Shown here piece by piece: positions 19,886 to 32,192 of a DNA stretch of 64,000 bases. A program made the position numbers and the translations under genes. Numbering within the stretch: the stretch's first letter is position 1; each line of letters opens with the position of its first letter. The DNA is from Ophiobolus disseminans (taxonomy: Eukaryota; Ascomycota; Dothideomycetes; Pleosporales; Phaeosphaeriaceae), in contig MU006217.1 of assembly GCA_010093685.1 (NCBI GenBank), forward strand, positions 2,153,644 to 2,217,643. The letters run 5' to 3'. The notes below the pieces were generated by a model that did no database searches, was not told the origin of the DNA, and worked only from the letters and a program-made list of their open reading frames with translations.

Positions 19886-21054
19886 ATGCCTCCAAACACT
19901 CTTAAACGCAAGCCTCGTGGCAGAGACTTCATCGCTCAGAAACGGCGCCGATACGACGTGGCGTTTTACGGCCATCCGGGACCGACAACCAAGTTTCTCA
20001 ATCTACCGAATGCACGCATATCCTATGAAAACGTCATTGGTAGACACAACTCCGTGCCCGAGCTGAACCATATCGATTACGATGACAATGACGATTGTAT
20101 AATCACGGAAGTTCGAAGCGTCAAGAAGCCACCTGCAGCGCCCTTTCCATTCTTGTATCTCCCGCCCGGTAAATCCTTTGCTCCTCGATCATGAGAAAAC
20201 ACATCTAACCGTTGTCAGAGCTTCGAAATTATATCCACGGTATCGTCGAACTGGAGACGACGTCACGAACGCTCAAGATGACTTGCAAGCCGGGCCGTTC
20301 TAGCAGACCGCTAGCAAACACATACATAAGTCTAATGTATGTCAACCGCCAGATCCGCGCAGAGTTCCGGCCTATTTATCTGCGTGAACAACGAGCCGAA
20401 ATTGCGATTGACCAATTCGTCCGGTACATGCAGGACTTCATTGACCCCCACGGTCTAACTAAAGAGTACACACACATTACTCTGGATACTCAGGATTATA
20501 CTGCCGACTACTCCCTCGACTTGCTCGCCCTGGGGAAGTTAGCCGTCGATAGACGCATTGATTACTTCAACGTCGATCCCTTGCAGGATAAACGCAACCC
20601 GGTCACACTTCTGAACTGCCTCACCGTACGCGCACGAGACTGGTATCCTGCTCTCCAGGGCAAATACATCGAGTCCATGCGCCTTGATTACCGTGCTAAT
20701 CCTGCACATCCGCCAAGTCGGCACCGCATATGCATCAACTTCAATAACACAGGTCGCGAGCGTTACAGTTTCCCAACGCGAGAATCCAGCGTCAAGTTCC
20801 GGTCCGATATGGTGTGGTCTATCGTCCAGAGTATGGCTTTCGACCAGCTGGATGAGCGATGGGCGCCGGTCGTGCGCGGCGAGTTCGATGATGGGCTCTC
20901 TGTGTTTTGGAAGTGCGATGCATTGGATCTGTGGAGTCGGGCGGTTTACGATGAACCGGATCTTGATGTGTGGCATGATGGAGGTGGAGGTTGCTTTTCT
21001 GAAGCGTGCATGGATAGCAGAGGGAAGGTTTGGTCTGGTTGGATGAGGCGGTGA
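19886..21054 (+). CDS. LPxELRNxIY family protein
   Basis: Two exons, 19886-20168 and 20219-21054, encode about 372 residues. The 50-bp intron splits the codon for Glu95 of the motif LPPELRNYIHGIV (phase 1), as in most relatives in this window. The N-terminus is basic (LKRKPRGRDFIAQKRRR). After the motif comes a region with Thr/Arg-rich sequence, then MYVNRQIRAEFRPIYL, the second family signature. The rest alternates short strands and helices without a known catalytic motif. No signal peptide or membrane segment is seen, so it is probably nuclear or cytosolic. Function unknown. Intact as read. Confidence 0.75.
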
Positions 21055-21566
21055 GGCTTGGGCGATGGACTTGTAGCATTATGTTCGAGCGCGGAAATAA
21101 GGTGGATGTTTTGAATTCGTTGGATTATGATTGATGGTCCTATTGTTGTTCTGGTTGAGAGTTCTGTATATTGGAAGGAGGTGTGTTTGCTTGCGTTGTA
21201 GATGATTTGAATAGCTGCACGCAAGTCCATCAATACATTGGACATTGCTTCGCAACCGTTCAAGGTTGAACAGCTTGATCCTGTAATACCCTACGTGTCA
21301 CAGCTTCTCTATCCGCTTTCAACTTCAGCCTCACGCGCCGTTCAATCTGCTTCGAAGTAAAGCCAAGTTGACTTCCCAGCTCCGCCCTTGCCTTTTCCAT
21401 CTTCGAATATCTTCTGTGGGAATAGAGCAGAGATGAAGAAGAAGGTTGATTGTTCTATAGAGTATACAAGCAAGATTATATACAAGAGTACGCGTAAGCA
21501 TATGATGTGGAAAGAGTGGCTGTGGAAGCCATAGAAGGTACTGGAATGTACGATGAGGTTGAGCTG
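21055..21566. other. Intergenic between convergent genes
   Basis: The 3' regions of the flanking convergent genes. Nothing else recognised. Confidence 0.55.
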
Positions 21567-22400
21567 CTAGGTCTGACATCTTCTGCCTCGTTCCCAATCA
21601 TACTCATGGCTCTTCGTCTTGATAACTTCGTCCGGGAAGTACTCGACGCAGGAAGGGATAACGCGGTCCAAACAAACGTGTGTTATTTCGATTCTGGTGC
21701 AACCTTGCGCGGCGAACGCATCTGCAAACCACGGCGGTACAACGTGGCGGGGATCGTCTGAGACTTGGAAACCTACTTCATATTGGTTCCTGACGCCCTC
21801 CTCGTGGACGGGGCGGCGCCAGCGGTCCAAAATCATGTAGACATCATTAGATGGTCCACCGTCGAGATTTTCTGCGTCTTGTAGGAGGAAACCTGTGGTG
21901 GATGGACTGTTCACAAAACAAGAGCCCCATGAACCCGACCAAGTGATGTGTCTTATCTGCTGGACTTCTTCGCGTTGCGCATGGGTGAAAACATGGTCGA
22001 AGTGAACCAGGGTGATGCTTGGCCACGATTCGTCGTACCCGCCTCTGGCGTACATGCAGCGTGAATCGTGTCCCACAATCTTGGGAATGAATTTGAGCCT
22101 GCATAGTTTTCCCAGTTTTTCGTACAGCTCGTGGTAAGCTGCCGTGCCCTTGTGCTCATCGTAGTAAGTTTTCCGGTTCCATGAAGACCAGATATAGACC
22201 TGTGATCGATCCTCATTTACATGGTCCCATTCGCATACCTCGGATCCCTCGTAAATTTGGCGGTCTTCGAGGACTCGTAGAATTCCTAGCCATGCCTGGC
22301 CATCTTTATGAGCTAGATCGTGAATGCTCTCGGGTGCGGTGATTGTGATCCATTCGCAAATGAACTGCGTTGAGTCGAGGTCTGCTGATGCATTTGCCAT
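21567..22400 (-). CDS. Hypothetical protein, possibly dimeric alpha/beta-barrel
   Basis: A single exon of 277 residues starts at the ATG complementing 22398-22400. I do not recognise the family. Visible features are a segment WSSWNRKTYYDEHKGTAAYH (about residues 70-90), reminiscent of ABM-like dimeric alpha/beta-barrel proteins, then ITWSGSWGSCFVNSPSTTGF (about 150-170) and a Trp/Asp-rich middle. There is no signal peptide and no membrane segment. Codon use is ordinary and no lesion is seen. A monooxygenase-like or stress-response fold is only a guess. No neighbour suggests a pathway. Confidence 0.6.
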   Translation of the reverse strand: MANASADLDSTQFICEWITITAPESIHDLAHKDGQAWLGILRVLEDRQIYEGSEVCEWDHVNEDRSQVYIWSSWNRKTYYDEHKGTAAYHELYEKLGKLCRLKFIPKIVGHDSRCMYARGGYDESWPSITLVHFDHVFTHAQREEVQQIRHITWSGSWGSCFVNSPSTTGFLLQDAENLDGGPSNDVYMILDRWRRPVHEEGVRNQYEVGFQVSDDPRHVVPPWFADAFAAQGCTRIEITHVCLDRVIPSCVEYFPDEVIKTKSHEYDWERGRRCQT

Positions 22401-23309
22401 AACAAGGTGTGTTGACTCGTTTCTGAGGTTAGTAGTTTAAAGCATGTAAGAATTATATGCCACTGGATACGCAGCTGGAAATCATTATATGCTGCTGGAA
22501 ATCAAATTTTGTGCAAACATTGGTGCTAAAGCGGGGCTTTGATCCGTACCATGCTTGAGCACGTTGTGACGATATTCTTTAGTATCACACAATACCATAG
22601 AACGATGTTTTGCTAGGCATAGGTTTCGTTATATATATTCAAGTTGTGAGCGCTGTAGGAGTTGTCGCTTGAGAGAATTGTCCAGGCATTTGTGGAAACA
22701 GACTAGCGTTTAGCGCGTTGCCACTTCGAGCGCTAGTGGCATTGCTCCCGCCACCCCTTTCCATCCATGGCTGCCCAGGTGTTCTTGCAGTCAACACCTC
22801 TCCCGACACTGCCATCTCCTTTGCTTCTTCACAGTATTGAACTCCGAATACACCTACGTCGAACTGTGCAACTCAATGCAAAAATTCATGTGCAACGATG
22901 CCAGGCATTTGGCTTATCGGCGTGCGCGGCTGAACCCTGCAATCTCAAGCACCTCATCCGTGGCAACGATGGCACAAGCCCGTAACGACAAACCCGTCGG
23001 CCATTGCACCTCTCATACAACCTTGCCCTTCCGCTTGGCTGCGATCAAATGCTGTATTGCGCAGGGCCTCATGCTGGATGTAGAACTCCACCTCATGCAC
23101 GACTGAATATCGACCCGAAAGCATCATTCAACGCCATGCCATTTGCAGTGAACGTTCTCGCGCAATCTGCAACTATGATTTGGTGATTTCATGGAACGAC
23201 AGTAATGGTAGCAGACACAAAAGACCGGTGATCTGCCAAAATGAGATGGAACCAGAGTCGCGTTGATTAGGTTCGTTCTCAAGGTTTTTGTCAATACGGA
23301 ATTACAAAC
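22401..23309. other. Intergenic between divergent genes
   Basis: Contains a short near-direct repeat (GCTGGAAATCA, twice near 22471-22505). Short open frames at 22767-23186 have no recognisable domain. Otherwise nothing seen. Confidence 0.55.
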
Positions 23310-24974
23310 ATGACCTCCAACACCCCGACGGACAAAAAGATCGAGGCAGAGGTTTCTTCCTCTACATCCATCGAACCGGTGCTGTACAATGCATCGCCGA
23401 AGACGAAGGTACCCTGGTGGTCCTACTTCTGGGACTACGAGCCAGGCCGCACGCACGAAGAGCGAGTTTTCATCTCGAAGCTAGACTGCTATCTCATCAC
23501 TATGTTGTCGCTCGGCTACTTTATCAAGAACTTGGATCAGACCAATATCAGCAACGCTTTCGTTAGCGGTATGAAAGAAGACCTAGCGATGAACAAGAAC
23601 GAGATCAATCTTATCGACACGGCATGGACCGTTGGCTACGTTATCGGTCAGATACCAAGCCAGATCATTCTCACGAAAGTGCGTCCCAGTATCTGGGTGC
23701 CGAGCTGTGAGCTGGTATGGACGATGTTAACCTTCACCCTCGCCGCTGCGAAGACCTCGAACCACGTCATCGCCATTCGATTCTTTATCGGCCTGGCTGA
23801 GTCCATCTTTTATCCTGCAGCTCATACCATACTTGGGTCTTGGTACAAGCCATCCGAGCTTGGTAAGAGGGCTTGCATCTTCCATGCTTCGTCGGCAGCT
23901 GCCAGTATGTTCTCGGGCTACTTACAAGCTGCGGTTTACAAAGGCCTGAATGGAGTTCATGGATTTGCGGGATGGCAATGGCTTTTTGTAAGACCTCGAA
24001 ACCCACCATGCTGCTTCTTTAGCTAACATCTGCAGATTATGGACGGCATCATCAGTGCCCCGATATGTATCGCCGGCTTCTTCCTTCTGCCTGATTTACC
24101 AGAAAATACCCGCGCTTTTTATCTTACCGAGAAGGTAAGATTATGTTCCAGCACTCATTACATCTGACTGAATCTGTGTAGGATCGCGAACTTGCGAAAT
24201 CACGAATGGCCAAAGTTGGACGTGCACCAAGAACAAAGCTGGGGCGGTCGGCGTTCAAACGCATCTTCGGTCAGCAAAACCCTGCATCTACTAAGGTAAT
24301 CTGAAGTAGCATCTAACTCAACTTTAGGTCGCTGGCACGTGTACCTCCTGACGATTCTCTACATCGTCTTTATCAACCTCTGGCCCTCGAGCAGCGTCAA
24401 TCCCTTCTCAATATGGCTGAAGTCTCAAGGCACCTCTGTGGCTAACATCAACATCATCCCTACCGGAGCTTCAGCTATACAACTCGTGTTGACGGTATCG
24501 CTGGCCATACTCAGCGACGCCATACGCCACCGCGGCCGTGTTATGACCATTGCCACCATCCTCGGCGGGTTCAGTGCTCTATGTCTCGCCATCTGGAGCA
24601 TACCAGTCGGCCTCAAGTGGACCGCCTTCTTCCTGCAACGAGCATCGGTGCCTTATGGGCCGCTGAGCATGTCGTGGGCAAACGAGATCTGTGGTGACGA
24701 TGCGGAAGAGCGCGCTATCGTGATTGGTATCATGAATAGCATGGGGTATGCGTTCAATGCTTGGGTCCCGCTTTTGACGTATCCTCAGCTTGACTCACCG
24801 AAGTTCAGAAAGGGTTTCATATTTACTGTGTGCGCCTTCGCAGCGCAAGGCGCAGTCACTGCTGCTGTTGCGTTCATGCAAAAGCGGGACACGAAGAAGA
24901 AGGCGAAAGAGTCTGTGGTGGTTGATGAGGACGGAGCGAGGATCGCCGCAGGCACTGCCGATGTACAAGTTTGA
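23310..24974 (+). CDS. MFS transporter, anion:cation symporter family (vitamin/pantothenate-like)
   Basis: Four exons (23310-23987, 24036-24134, 24182-24269, 24328-24974) encode about 503 residues. The third intron uses a GTCAGC donor; only this choice restores FKRIFG|RWHVYLL. Family marks are EERVFISKLDCYLITMLSLGYF, KNLDQTNISNAFVSGMKEDL and the loop GYVIGQIPSQIILTKVRPSIW, all diagnostic of the ACS/Dal5 group that includes the pantothenate (Fen2/Liz1) and biotin permeases. Twelve membrane segments are expected in the plasma membrane, with a lysine-rich C-terminal tail. It should import a small organic acid or vitamin; the exact substrate cannot be told. Confidence 0.87.
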
Positions 24975-25915
24975 TGTGTTGTATCATTGGCAAGGATTTG
25001 GTCTTGATCCACTTCCGATGTTAGCACAATTCGCTCATCGAGTTGGTATTAAAGGAGCGTGCTGGCGAATCATAGGTTACGGAGATTGTGAGAGACGCGC
25101 AATTTCACAGCAAAGGACGCGAGGCCTGCTACTCCGGCTCGGGGTTCCGAAGCGACAGACATGAGACGAGCCCAATCATCTCACAGTGAGAAACAAACCG
25201 TTTGGGTGTTGCTTTTCTGACAGCTGTGATACAGAAATCATTTGGGTAGGATATTGAAGAGCTATCAAGGGTTGCTATTGGAGTTGATACCAGAAATAGG
25301 TCTGCTTCAAGGTCTGGAGGTCTACTGCCAAACATCATGCGAGTTCCCATACAGCAGTTAGTAAGAATACAAACTGCAGGGTCAATGCACCTATTAGGAA
25401 AGTTCTTGCACCGAGGATTGTGTCGCTGTCGTTCAAACCATCGTTTGAGGTATTTAGGAGTGGATCAGAGAGCGAAATTGAGACCGGCGACCTTCGGCGG
25501 CCTCACCACCGTCGTTGATTGGACATGAGGTGACAAGTGGTGCGCCACGGAAGCCGGCACGTAGACGAACTTAACCACCCTCAACGCCGAGCGATCTTAG
25601 TGGGATGACACTCGCCAACCTTCCGCTTTTCCGCTCCACTCCCAATTCCAACCAATCGACGCGTGCAATTCTCATGCCACCGTTGCACCGCCATACCCAC
25701 GAGCTTACTTTCTTTCCTACATGTGGCTTGCTTAACAAGCTTTCCCCGAGTACTCTGAGCAAATCATGGCTGACGCATGCCGTGATCCGATGCATTGCAG
25801 CCGCAGTATATAATACGGTAGTCCTGCAAAATCTGTCGTTCGTATCGTTCGAGCTCCGAAATTTAGTACCTGTCTTATTACAAATTCACTGTCAGACTCA
25901 GAACCCGCATTCATA
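24975..25915. other. Intergenic, no supported gene
   Basis: A CT- and CA-rich leader precedes 25916, with a TATATAATA-like element near 25807. No domain-bearing frame. Confidence 0.5.
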
Positions 25916-26512
25916 ATGGATGCATATCTGCAACGAGCGGACGACTTCATCCAACAACAGATTTACAAATTCGAGCAAAAGAAGCAAGGAAGAGAGTATC
26001 ACGAAATGCAACCGTCGAAGCAATACAACCAGCAACCACAACGCGCACAAACATTCGGTAATTTACCACCACAAGGCCCGCCCGCACCAACTGGCTGGTC
26101 CCAAGAATTCGACCCACGAACTCAACGCTGGTACTATCTCGAGCACGCAACCGGCCACTCACAATGGGACCCACCATCGCTTTTCCAAAACCGACGCGGA
26201 AACCGCCACACCTTCAGTGAACATCAAACACCATCGTCTGACACGACCAGAGACGCCGAGATAGCGCGGAGACTTCAAAACGAGGAGCGCGGCAGAGGGC
26301 GGGCAAGCTCGCATATTTCGCGACCCCATCAGGGAGGGTTGGGAGTGCCGCCGCAACATCAACGCCCGATATCGACCTCGCCGCATCCAAATGCACATGG
26401 GAGGATGCCACCGGGTGCACATTTGGATATGAGGACTGGGCAGGTTGTGACGAATATGTTTCCACCCGATGAGCAGGGGCATTGGTTGAATGCGAAATCA
26501 GGGCGTAGATGA
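25916..26512 (+). CDS. WW-domain protein
   Basis: A single exon of 198 residues. Residues 56-88 form a WW domain with the first Trp at 61, the aromatic pair in WYYLE (72-76), the second Trp at 84 and the closing Pro at 87, so the Pro-rich-ligand groove is complete. Upstream is a Gln-rich helix (residues 1-45). Downstream is a polar, Arg/Pro/His-rich tail with a short helical EIARRLQNEERGRG. WW domains bind PPxY or related proline motifs; the partner is unknown. The fungal relatives are small, disordered WW proteins without enzymatic domains. No transmembrane segment or signal peptide. Confidence 0.85.
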   Translation: MDAYLQRADDFIQQQIYKFEQKKQGREYHEMQPSKQYNQQPQRAQTFGNLPPQGPPAPTGWSQEFDPRTQRWYYLEHATGHSQWDPPSLFQNRRGNRHTFSEHQTPSSDTTRDAEIARRLQNEERGRGRASSHISRPHQGGLGVPPQHQRPISTSPHPNAHGRMPPGAHLDMRTGQVVTNMFPPDEQGHWLNAKSGRR

Positions 26513-26767
26513 GATTAATGGATGTGATGTTATAATCTCGTGGCGTTACTCAGAGTATCATCGTATGTAATGCGACTAGTTCTTATAGACAGCTGGCGAA
26601 GACATGGGTCGCAATTGAGAACGAAAGATTGTTTGGGAACTGAGGACATTGGGCAGGAATATGTGAAATGCGGCCCAAACTTTAACCTTAATGTATTGAA
26701 TACCAACAGCCCGTACTGATGAAACTTGATTCAACTGGTTGTAGTTCCATCTGAAGTGAGTTCAAGG

Positions 26768-27762
26768 TCATCCGTGATCGTCTCCAACTAACAGCACCTT
26801 ATCCCACCCCTTCCGCAGCCCCACCAAGCCAGTGACAAATGCCCACTGCTTTTTCTCACGCGCGGACTTGTTCCCAGTCACCATCCAGCCGGGGAGATTT
26901 TTACCCCGAAACGTCAACTCAAGAGCGCAGTCTCCTGGAATCGAAGTTGGTGTGTTGTAAAATATCATGTTCAACCTGCTGACCGACTTTCCAAAGTACG
27001 TGTACCATTTCTTGGCGTCGTACGATGTCCCGCGTTTGGGCTTCTGCGTAGTCGCGTTTATGAACTTTTGAATGCGGATGATGCGCTTGTCCACGGCACT
27101 AGCAAGATTTTGAGCGTTCAAGAGGGCAGCCTCCACGGTGTCTGTGGCGGTTTCGTAAGTTGCGTTTCCCGAAACGATGGAGATTTCTCCATGGCTGTTG
27201 TCCCTGCATCCTCGGAGCAAAGAAGTCATGTCCACCGAATGGCCACTCAACATGCTCAGGTTGGCTATGTCGATGGTAAGATGGCGGGGGATGTTTGGAG
27301 TTCGCCGCCAGCAGTCGTTTATATATGTGTTCAGTGTCCCTGTAGTGACTCGCTTGTTCATCCTGCCCTGGAACAGGGGGTACCACTCATGACGAGTTTG
27401 TCTGCACGCTCCACCAAGACCGACTAGTCCGCGGACATCGCTAAGCTGTGCAGGAGTGAAGGGCTGCGGTTGGCCGTTTTGCAACAACAGCATACCTGAG
27501 GAGACAAGCAGCTCGTCGTAGACAATGTTGCGTAGTTCTAATGGACTAGTTAGCATATAGGCAAGGTGCACATCTGGCGCGGCCACTTACCAGCAGGGAG
27601 CTCCAGAAATCGAAAGGGAGGGGCAACAGTAGCGTTTCTACAAGAAACAGGTTGCCGAACTTCTCTTCTTTGACGTTTTCGTAGTGGTTGAGCATCGCTT
27701 CCTGGAAAGCTTCGCTTGCGACTAGTCTTGGTCGACCCGGCTTTTGCTGCGTTCATGGCCAT
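26768..27762 (-). CDS. LPxELRNxIY family protein
   Basis: Two exons on the minus strand (27762-27591 and 27537-26768) give about 313 residues. The 53-bp intron splits Glu58 of LPAELRNIVYDELL in phase 1. The N-terminus is basic and Ser-rich (KTSRKRSFPGSDAQPLRKRQRR), a likely nuclear localisation signal. The second signature is LGGACRQTRHEWYPLF. A third stretch with the pattern NIPRHLTIDIANLSML follows. The C-terminal part shares length and predicted strand/helix order with the other copies. Intact; function unknown. A second ATG six bases downstream is an alternative start. Confidence 0.75.
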
Positions 27763-28959
27763 GTTGGTTTATAGATCCGACAAGTCAACTTCTGGAGGGT
27801 TGCCGTGTAGTGAGAATGTTGAGGGAGAAGCTCTGTAGTTATGGGTAGTGAGTGGTTTGTGTTTGTGAAACGAATTGCTTGCTGTTCCATCGTCACCTTG
27901 CTAAAACACAAACTGGACACGCCGCCTGTTGTTCGAAAGTGATTTTGGGATTTGGTCCGTGCTGGCACCCAGGAAGCTTCGTTCACCTAAGCTGCTGCAA
28001 ATAGTGTGAAATCCTTCATCATGGATCCGGTCGCGGTTCGGCATACAGGAAGCCGGCTTTCCAGTATCGTACGAATCAGTCATGAAAGCATCTCACAGGC
28101 GGGAGAAGACATATCGCCATCCAGAATACCTACCCAGCGATCTCAGGTGTACGTCCAATAGCATGCAGCTTGTATTCTTTCGTGTTCGACGCCCGAACTT
28201 GAAGTCTTCAGCGCCTGAGTCACGGAGCGAAGAACAGCATTATAGACTTTGTGTGCGGCAATGACGGATAAAAAAATACGATATAAGACTATAATGCAGT
28301 AGCTGAGCTTCGGGTAGTTAGTCATTGACTGAACGGATACCGGACTTATCACATGCCCGGTTCATTGCTGATTAGATTGCGGGATCATTCTCCTGTACTG
28401 CATGTTTCCATAACGCCAATTCCAAAAGACTTTATCCGTTAAGTCTTGGTAGGGCTCCCGGTGAAGTGAAGAGTATGAGTGATCAATATACTCAAGCCTC
28501 TCCAACTGTTCAGGTTTCCCAACCCCCGGTCGGCTAACCGTGGCTCCAGATCGCGAACTGCATACGTCTTTGGCCGTAGCGAATATTTTATATCACAATC
28601 ATGATTTACAACAAGGCATGCCTTATCTACAGGCAAAATCAGACTAGAAATACCGGGGTGTTACATTTGAGGTACCGTGGGCGCGGACGTGCAGCGGTAA
28701 CGCCGAGCGTGGATGCCTACCACCTTTTAACATAGTTACGTGGGAGGGGTAAAAGTTGAGGCTGACTGTAATCAACGACTTCAAAGCTGACAGCTCGCGT
28801 GATAACATGTCCAGTTAGAGCTCGCCAGCACCATGCAGGCTGTCGGCTAATCGATTGCCTTGGTATGGGCGGCCTCCCGGAACAGTACAACACTCAAGCA
28901 ATAGCTCGGTCACTTTCGTTCTGGATTTTATCAACTCTCTTCGTGTGATTTTGGTAAAC
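27763..28959. other. Intergenic, no supported gene
   Basis: Shared upstream region of divergent genes. No domain-bearing frame or clear repeat. Confidence 0.55.
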
Positions 28960-29523
28960 ATGCCGGGCTCTGAAGAATCAAAGGAACGAGTTTCTGCGCC
29001 AGCATGTGCCCTGAACTACGACGTTAACGATCCTCTCCAGCAAGAGGTCAGTCGCATCCTCAAAGACTTCCGGTATGACATCATGGGTATCATTTCGCTT
29101 GGTACGGATGGGATCATGCGCTCGCTTACCGCAGACCGCAAGGTCTTGTCTGCAGTGCCATTCGGTATGCCATTCACACTCATCGTTGGCATCCTCTGAC
29201 CTGCAATAGGACCGGAGCTAGTGAAAGCATTTCATGACAGAATAGAAGAGACTTATAGGAAAAAGCACTGTGCAGAGTTAGAAGAAGTTGATAGTACAAA
29301 GACGCCAAAAGAGAAGTGGTTTGAGCCGGATGAGGGAGTCCTGCCACCGCCTTTGGCGCAGGAGAAGGTCGATGCGGTGAAGAATTCGGGCGAAGAGAAG
29401 AAGAAGGGCTTGCGGAAGCTACTGAGGGAGAAAGAGAAGTACAGTTTGAATATCTTCGAAAACGAAAGACTTGGGCTAACGCGCCGTAGCTATGTCGATA
29501 CGAGTGGCGTGCTGAACGATTAG
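28960..29523 (+). CDS. Hypothetical charged protein
   Basis: Two exons, 28960-29164 and 29210-29523, join to 172 residues; the 45-bp intron (GTATGC...CAATAG) is needed to read VPFG|PELVKAF. The start is the ATG of MPGSEESKERV; the frame is open further upstream but reads like leader. The first half contains QQEVSRILKDFRYDIMGIISLG, likely helix-strand. The second half is strongly charged (KNSGEEKKKGLRKLLREKEK) and probably coiled or disordered. No known domain, signal peptide or membrane segment. The reverse strand is also open over part of it but lacks support. Moderate confidence that it is a gene. Confidence 0.5.
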
Positions 29524-29826
29524 GATTGAGGCGGTTAATACCGTCGAGAGTAACGTTCAATATGAACAGTGACACGCAATCGTCCAGAAGTGTTCGCAAT
29601 TCTTTGGTGTGCGAATGATGGTGTTCGTTGACCCGATGGCTCCTTCCTGACTCGCGATGATGTAAACTCTAAACTCCGCGCGACGTCGATGTCGTGCTCT
29701 TGTCGCGTCATTTAGCTACGAATTTTCTTTCACTCTCCCTCACGTCTCATTACAACCAACAAACTTCACTCGCGTCTTTAGCGAAGCTGTCACTCGCACT
29801 TGCAGCCAAGTGTGCACCGCCACACT

Positions 29827-30953
29827 ATGCCGCATGTCACTCACTTCAGTCGGGATGATGAAAACACTGACAAAGCTAGTGCATCAAGCAGCGGCGTGAT
29901 AGGCGACACCACGGGTGTACAGCTGTCCCCACCTGCTAAACGGGAACATGAAAGCACTTCATCAGCTTGTTCGCTCGTTGACGAACCGGAGCGCTTGAAG
30001 CGTGCAAGGCTTTCAGTGCCGTCTGATGCCCCTTCGACGACGACCATGATGCAGGTAGCCCAGCACGAACATCCCGGAAGACTGACACTACTAGGAATGC
30101 CAGGAGGTGAATGGCAACTCATGCCCAACACCGCTTGCCATCGACATGCTAACACCAGGCAGAAATTCGAAACCATATCTACAGCTTCTTGCTTCCTGAG
30201 AGCCCAATTTGGATCTCTCACTACGGTCCTGGCGTGCGCCGCTTCAACCAACCTTCTGCAGAAGAACCGCTCGTCTTCTCTACCTGCACACAAATTTGCA
30301 GACGTCTTCGATACGAATTTTACTCTTTGCATCTCAAGAGTGTCAAAATCGCAGTCGATTTAGCATCTATCGCAATGTTCGCCCAGCATTACGATCGCGC
30401 ATTCAGCCGTTCTGAAGCGTGTATCAGGGTTGTTTGCGACGTCTCCTATACTCCGCGTTCTATTGATATTCTGCCACTTTTATCGCTCGCCGTAGACGCG
30501 CCAAGACTGGTATTCACATTCGAACTATTCGACGACTACGACGGCGACCATTAGTTGTATTCGGACCGGAAAAACCTTATTTGTCTGGACACCCTGTGTG
30601 AGATAGAAGCTCAAGATATGGGAAGGCTCATTGCAAGGTGTCGGTCGAATACTTCTTGGCAGGCCTACGTTCGGGATGCCATCAAGGCTGTCATACTGCA
30701 CTCTCCGAGGAACAGATGTGACCACAGTGACTCGGAAGAGGAAGAGATACGTCTACCTCGGGATGCTTGGATTCAGACCAACTTTGCGAAGGAGCATAAG
30801 CAACTTTGGATGGATGGCATGCATAGCTTTGATGAACTCGAGGAGCCAATAGACGAGACCGGTCTAGATGGACTCAAATCGATGGATGTTCGAGTGAGCT
30901 TGACTACGATGAAGACGAGAGGACGTAGCATATGTGACCTGCGTTACATTTGA
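29827..30953 (+). CDS. LPxELRNxIY family member with an in-frame stop
   Basis: Exon 1 is 29827-30106. A 56-bp intron (30107-30162) splits Glu94 of GMPGEIRNHIYSFLL in phase 1. Exon 2 reads on through STCTQICRRLRYEFY, the second family signature, but reaches TAG at 30552-30554 after FDDYDGDH (residue 223). The same frame then continues 133 more codons with family-like sequence (ALEVEL: LYSDRKNLICLDTLCEIEAQ) to TGA at 30951-30953. Either the stop truncates the protein, or a 45-bp intron (GTATTC at about 30510 to TAG at 30554) removes it. The intron would delete sequence that aligns with relatives, so truncation is more likely. CAG to TAG would be one C-to-T change. Confidence 0.6.
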
Positions 30954-32192
30954 TGTCCACCTAGCTACAATCGTGGTGATAAAGCAGATCGCAATACTAG
31001 TGCCACGCATTCTGTTTGTCGGGCACGTAGTCAATGGCCTCCGCATCACCATACCGACGTGGCGCATACTTCGTCTCAACCAGTCCGGCATCCCAACTTA
31101 GTTGAAGTGTGAGGCCATGTGTATCAGAAGCATAGGTATCTGGCTGCATGGACACATTTCGAACACAGCGCTGTCAACGCGCACGCTCCATGCCTGACTC
31201 TGGGCATCGTCGTTAAAAAGCCGTCGAGCTAGCTCAAACGGCTTTAATGGTGCCCAGTAGCACTTATGTACGGTCCAGTACCAGTGCTACGAGGTGTCGT
31301 AGCACTACAACGAATGGAAGCTTGAAGGAGTTTCATCAACAATATCACATAAGCGCCCATAGGACCCGCAAATCTTGTGCAAATACTAACTACATCAAGA
31401 TCCAAGTCCGCATAGTGATTACAATCTGCCGGACCCATGATTTTCTAGTTAATTACATCCTAGTCAATCTCTCTCCAGAAATCTAAGTCCCCGAATTTTG
31501 CGTGGATTAGCACTTGCTTGCTGGATTCTTGTGACGATCCTGACCCTGGTCCAAAGGGGTCAATCGGACGCTGAAGAACGCTGTTAGCGGGAGGTATTTG
31601 TGAAGCACTTGGCGGCAGGTGTGTGCGAGACTGACGGGGCTGCGGGCGCTACAGGGAGTAGATGCAAAGTGGCTTTGTAGACTGTGAAAGAGTTGAATGG
31701 GGGAGATTTCCGGCGTGTGGATGGGATTAGCGAAGGGTGATTCAAGTAGCTATTAGTATGTAATCTTCGTTTCGGAATTCTGCGCTGAGGTAATTGAGTG
31801 ATGAGTTCGGTCTCGGAAAGGATAGAAGTTTTGATCACTAGAGTATTCAAGGAATGCCCTCCACGGGTAGGTTGTGCTAGTTGTATAGTCGAAAGGTAGA
31901 GAAGTCCACGGGTAGATAACGACCCACGGGGGGAAGTTCACCAGCAACATTTTACTCAGCGGTGTCGGATGCGCCTTTTGGGACTGCTGCTGGTATGCTT
32001 GCTACCGACCTTGGAGGCTACAATGTCCTCTTGTGATGTGGAATTGTTGTGCTTGTGGTGTGTCTTACGCCAGCTTGCTTCGTGGCTGCATAACCCTGCG
32101 CCGAATGACACTTAGCAAACTCCAAGACATAAACGACTATAGGGAAGCTCGTTGACCGTAAGTGCTTTTCCCTACTCGCAGCAACTGCCACA
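30954..32192. other. Intergenic, no supported gene
   Basis: No domain-bearing frame. A short inverted repeat-like stretch lies around 31260-31305 (AGTAGCAC...GTGCTACGAGG...GTAGCACTAC). Nothing further. Confidence 0.5.
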
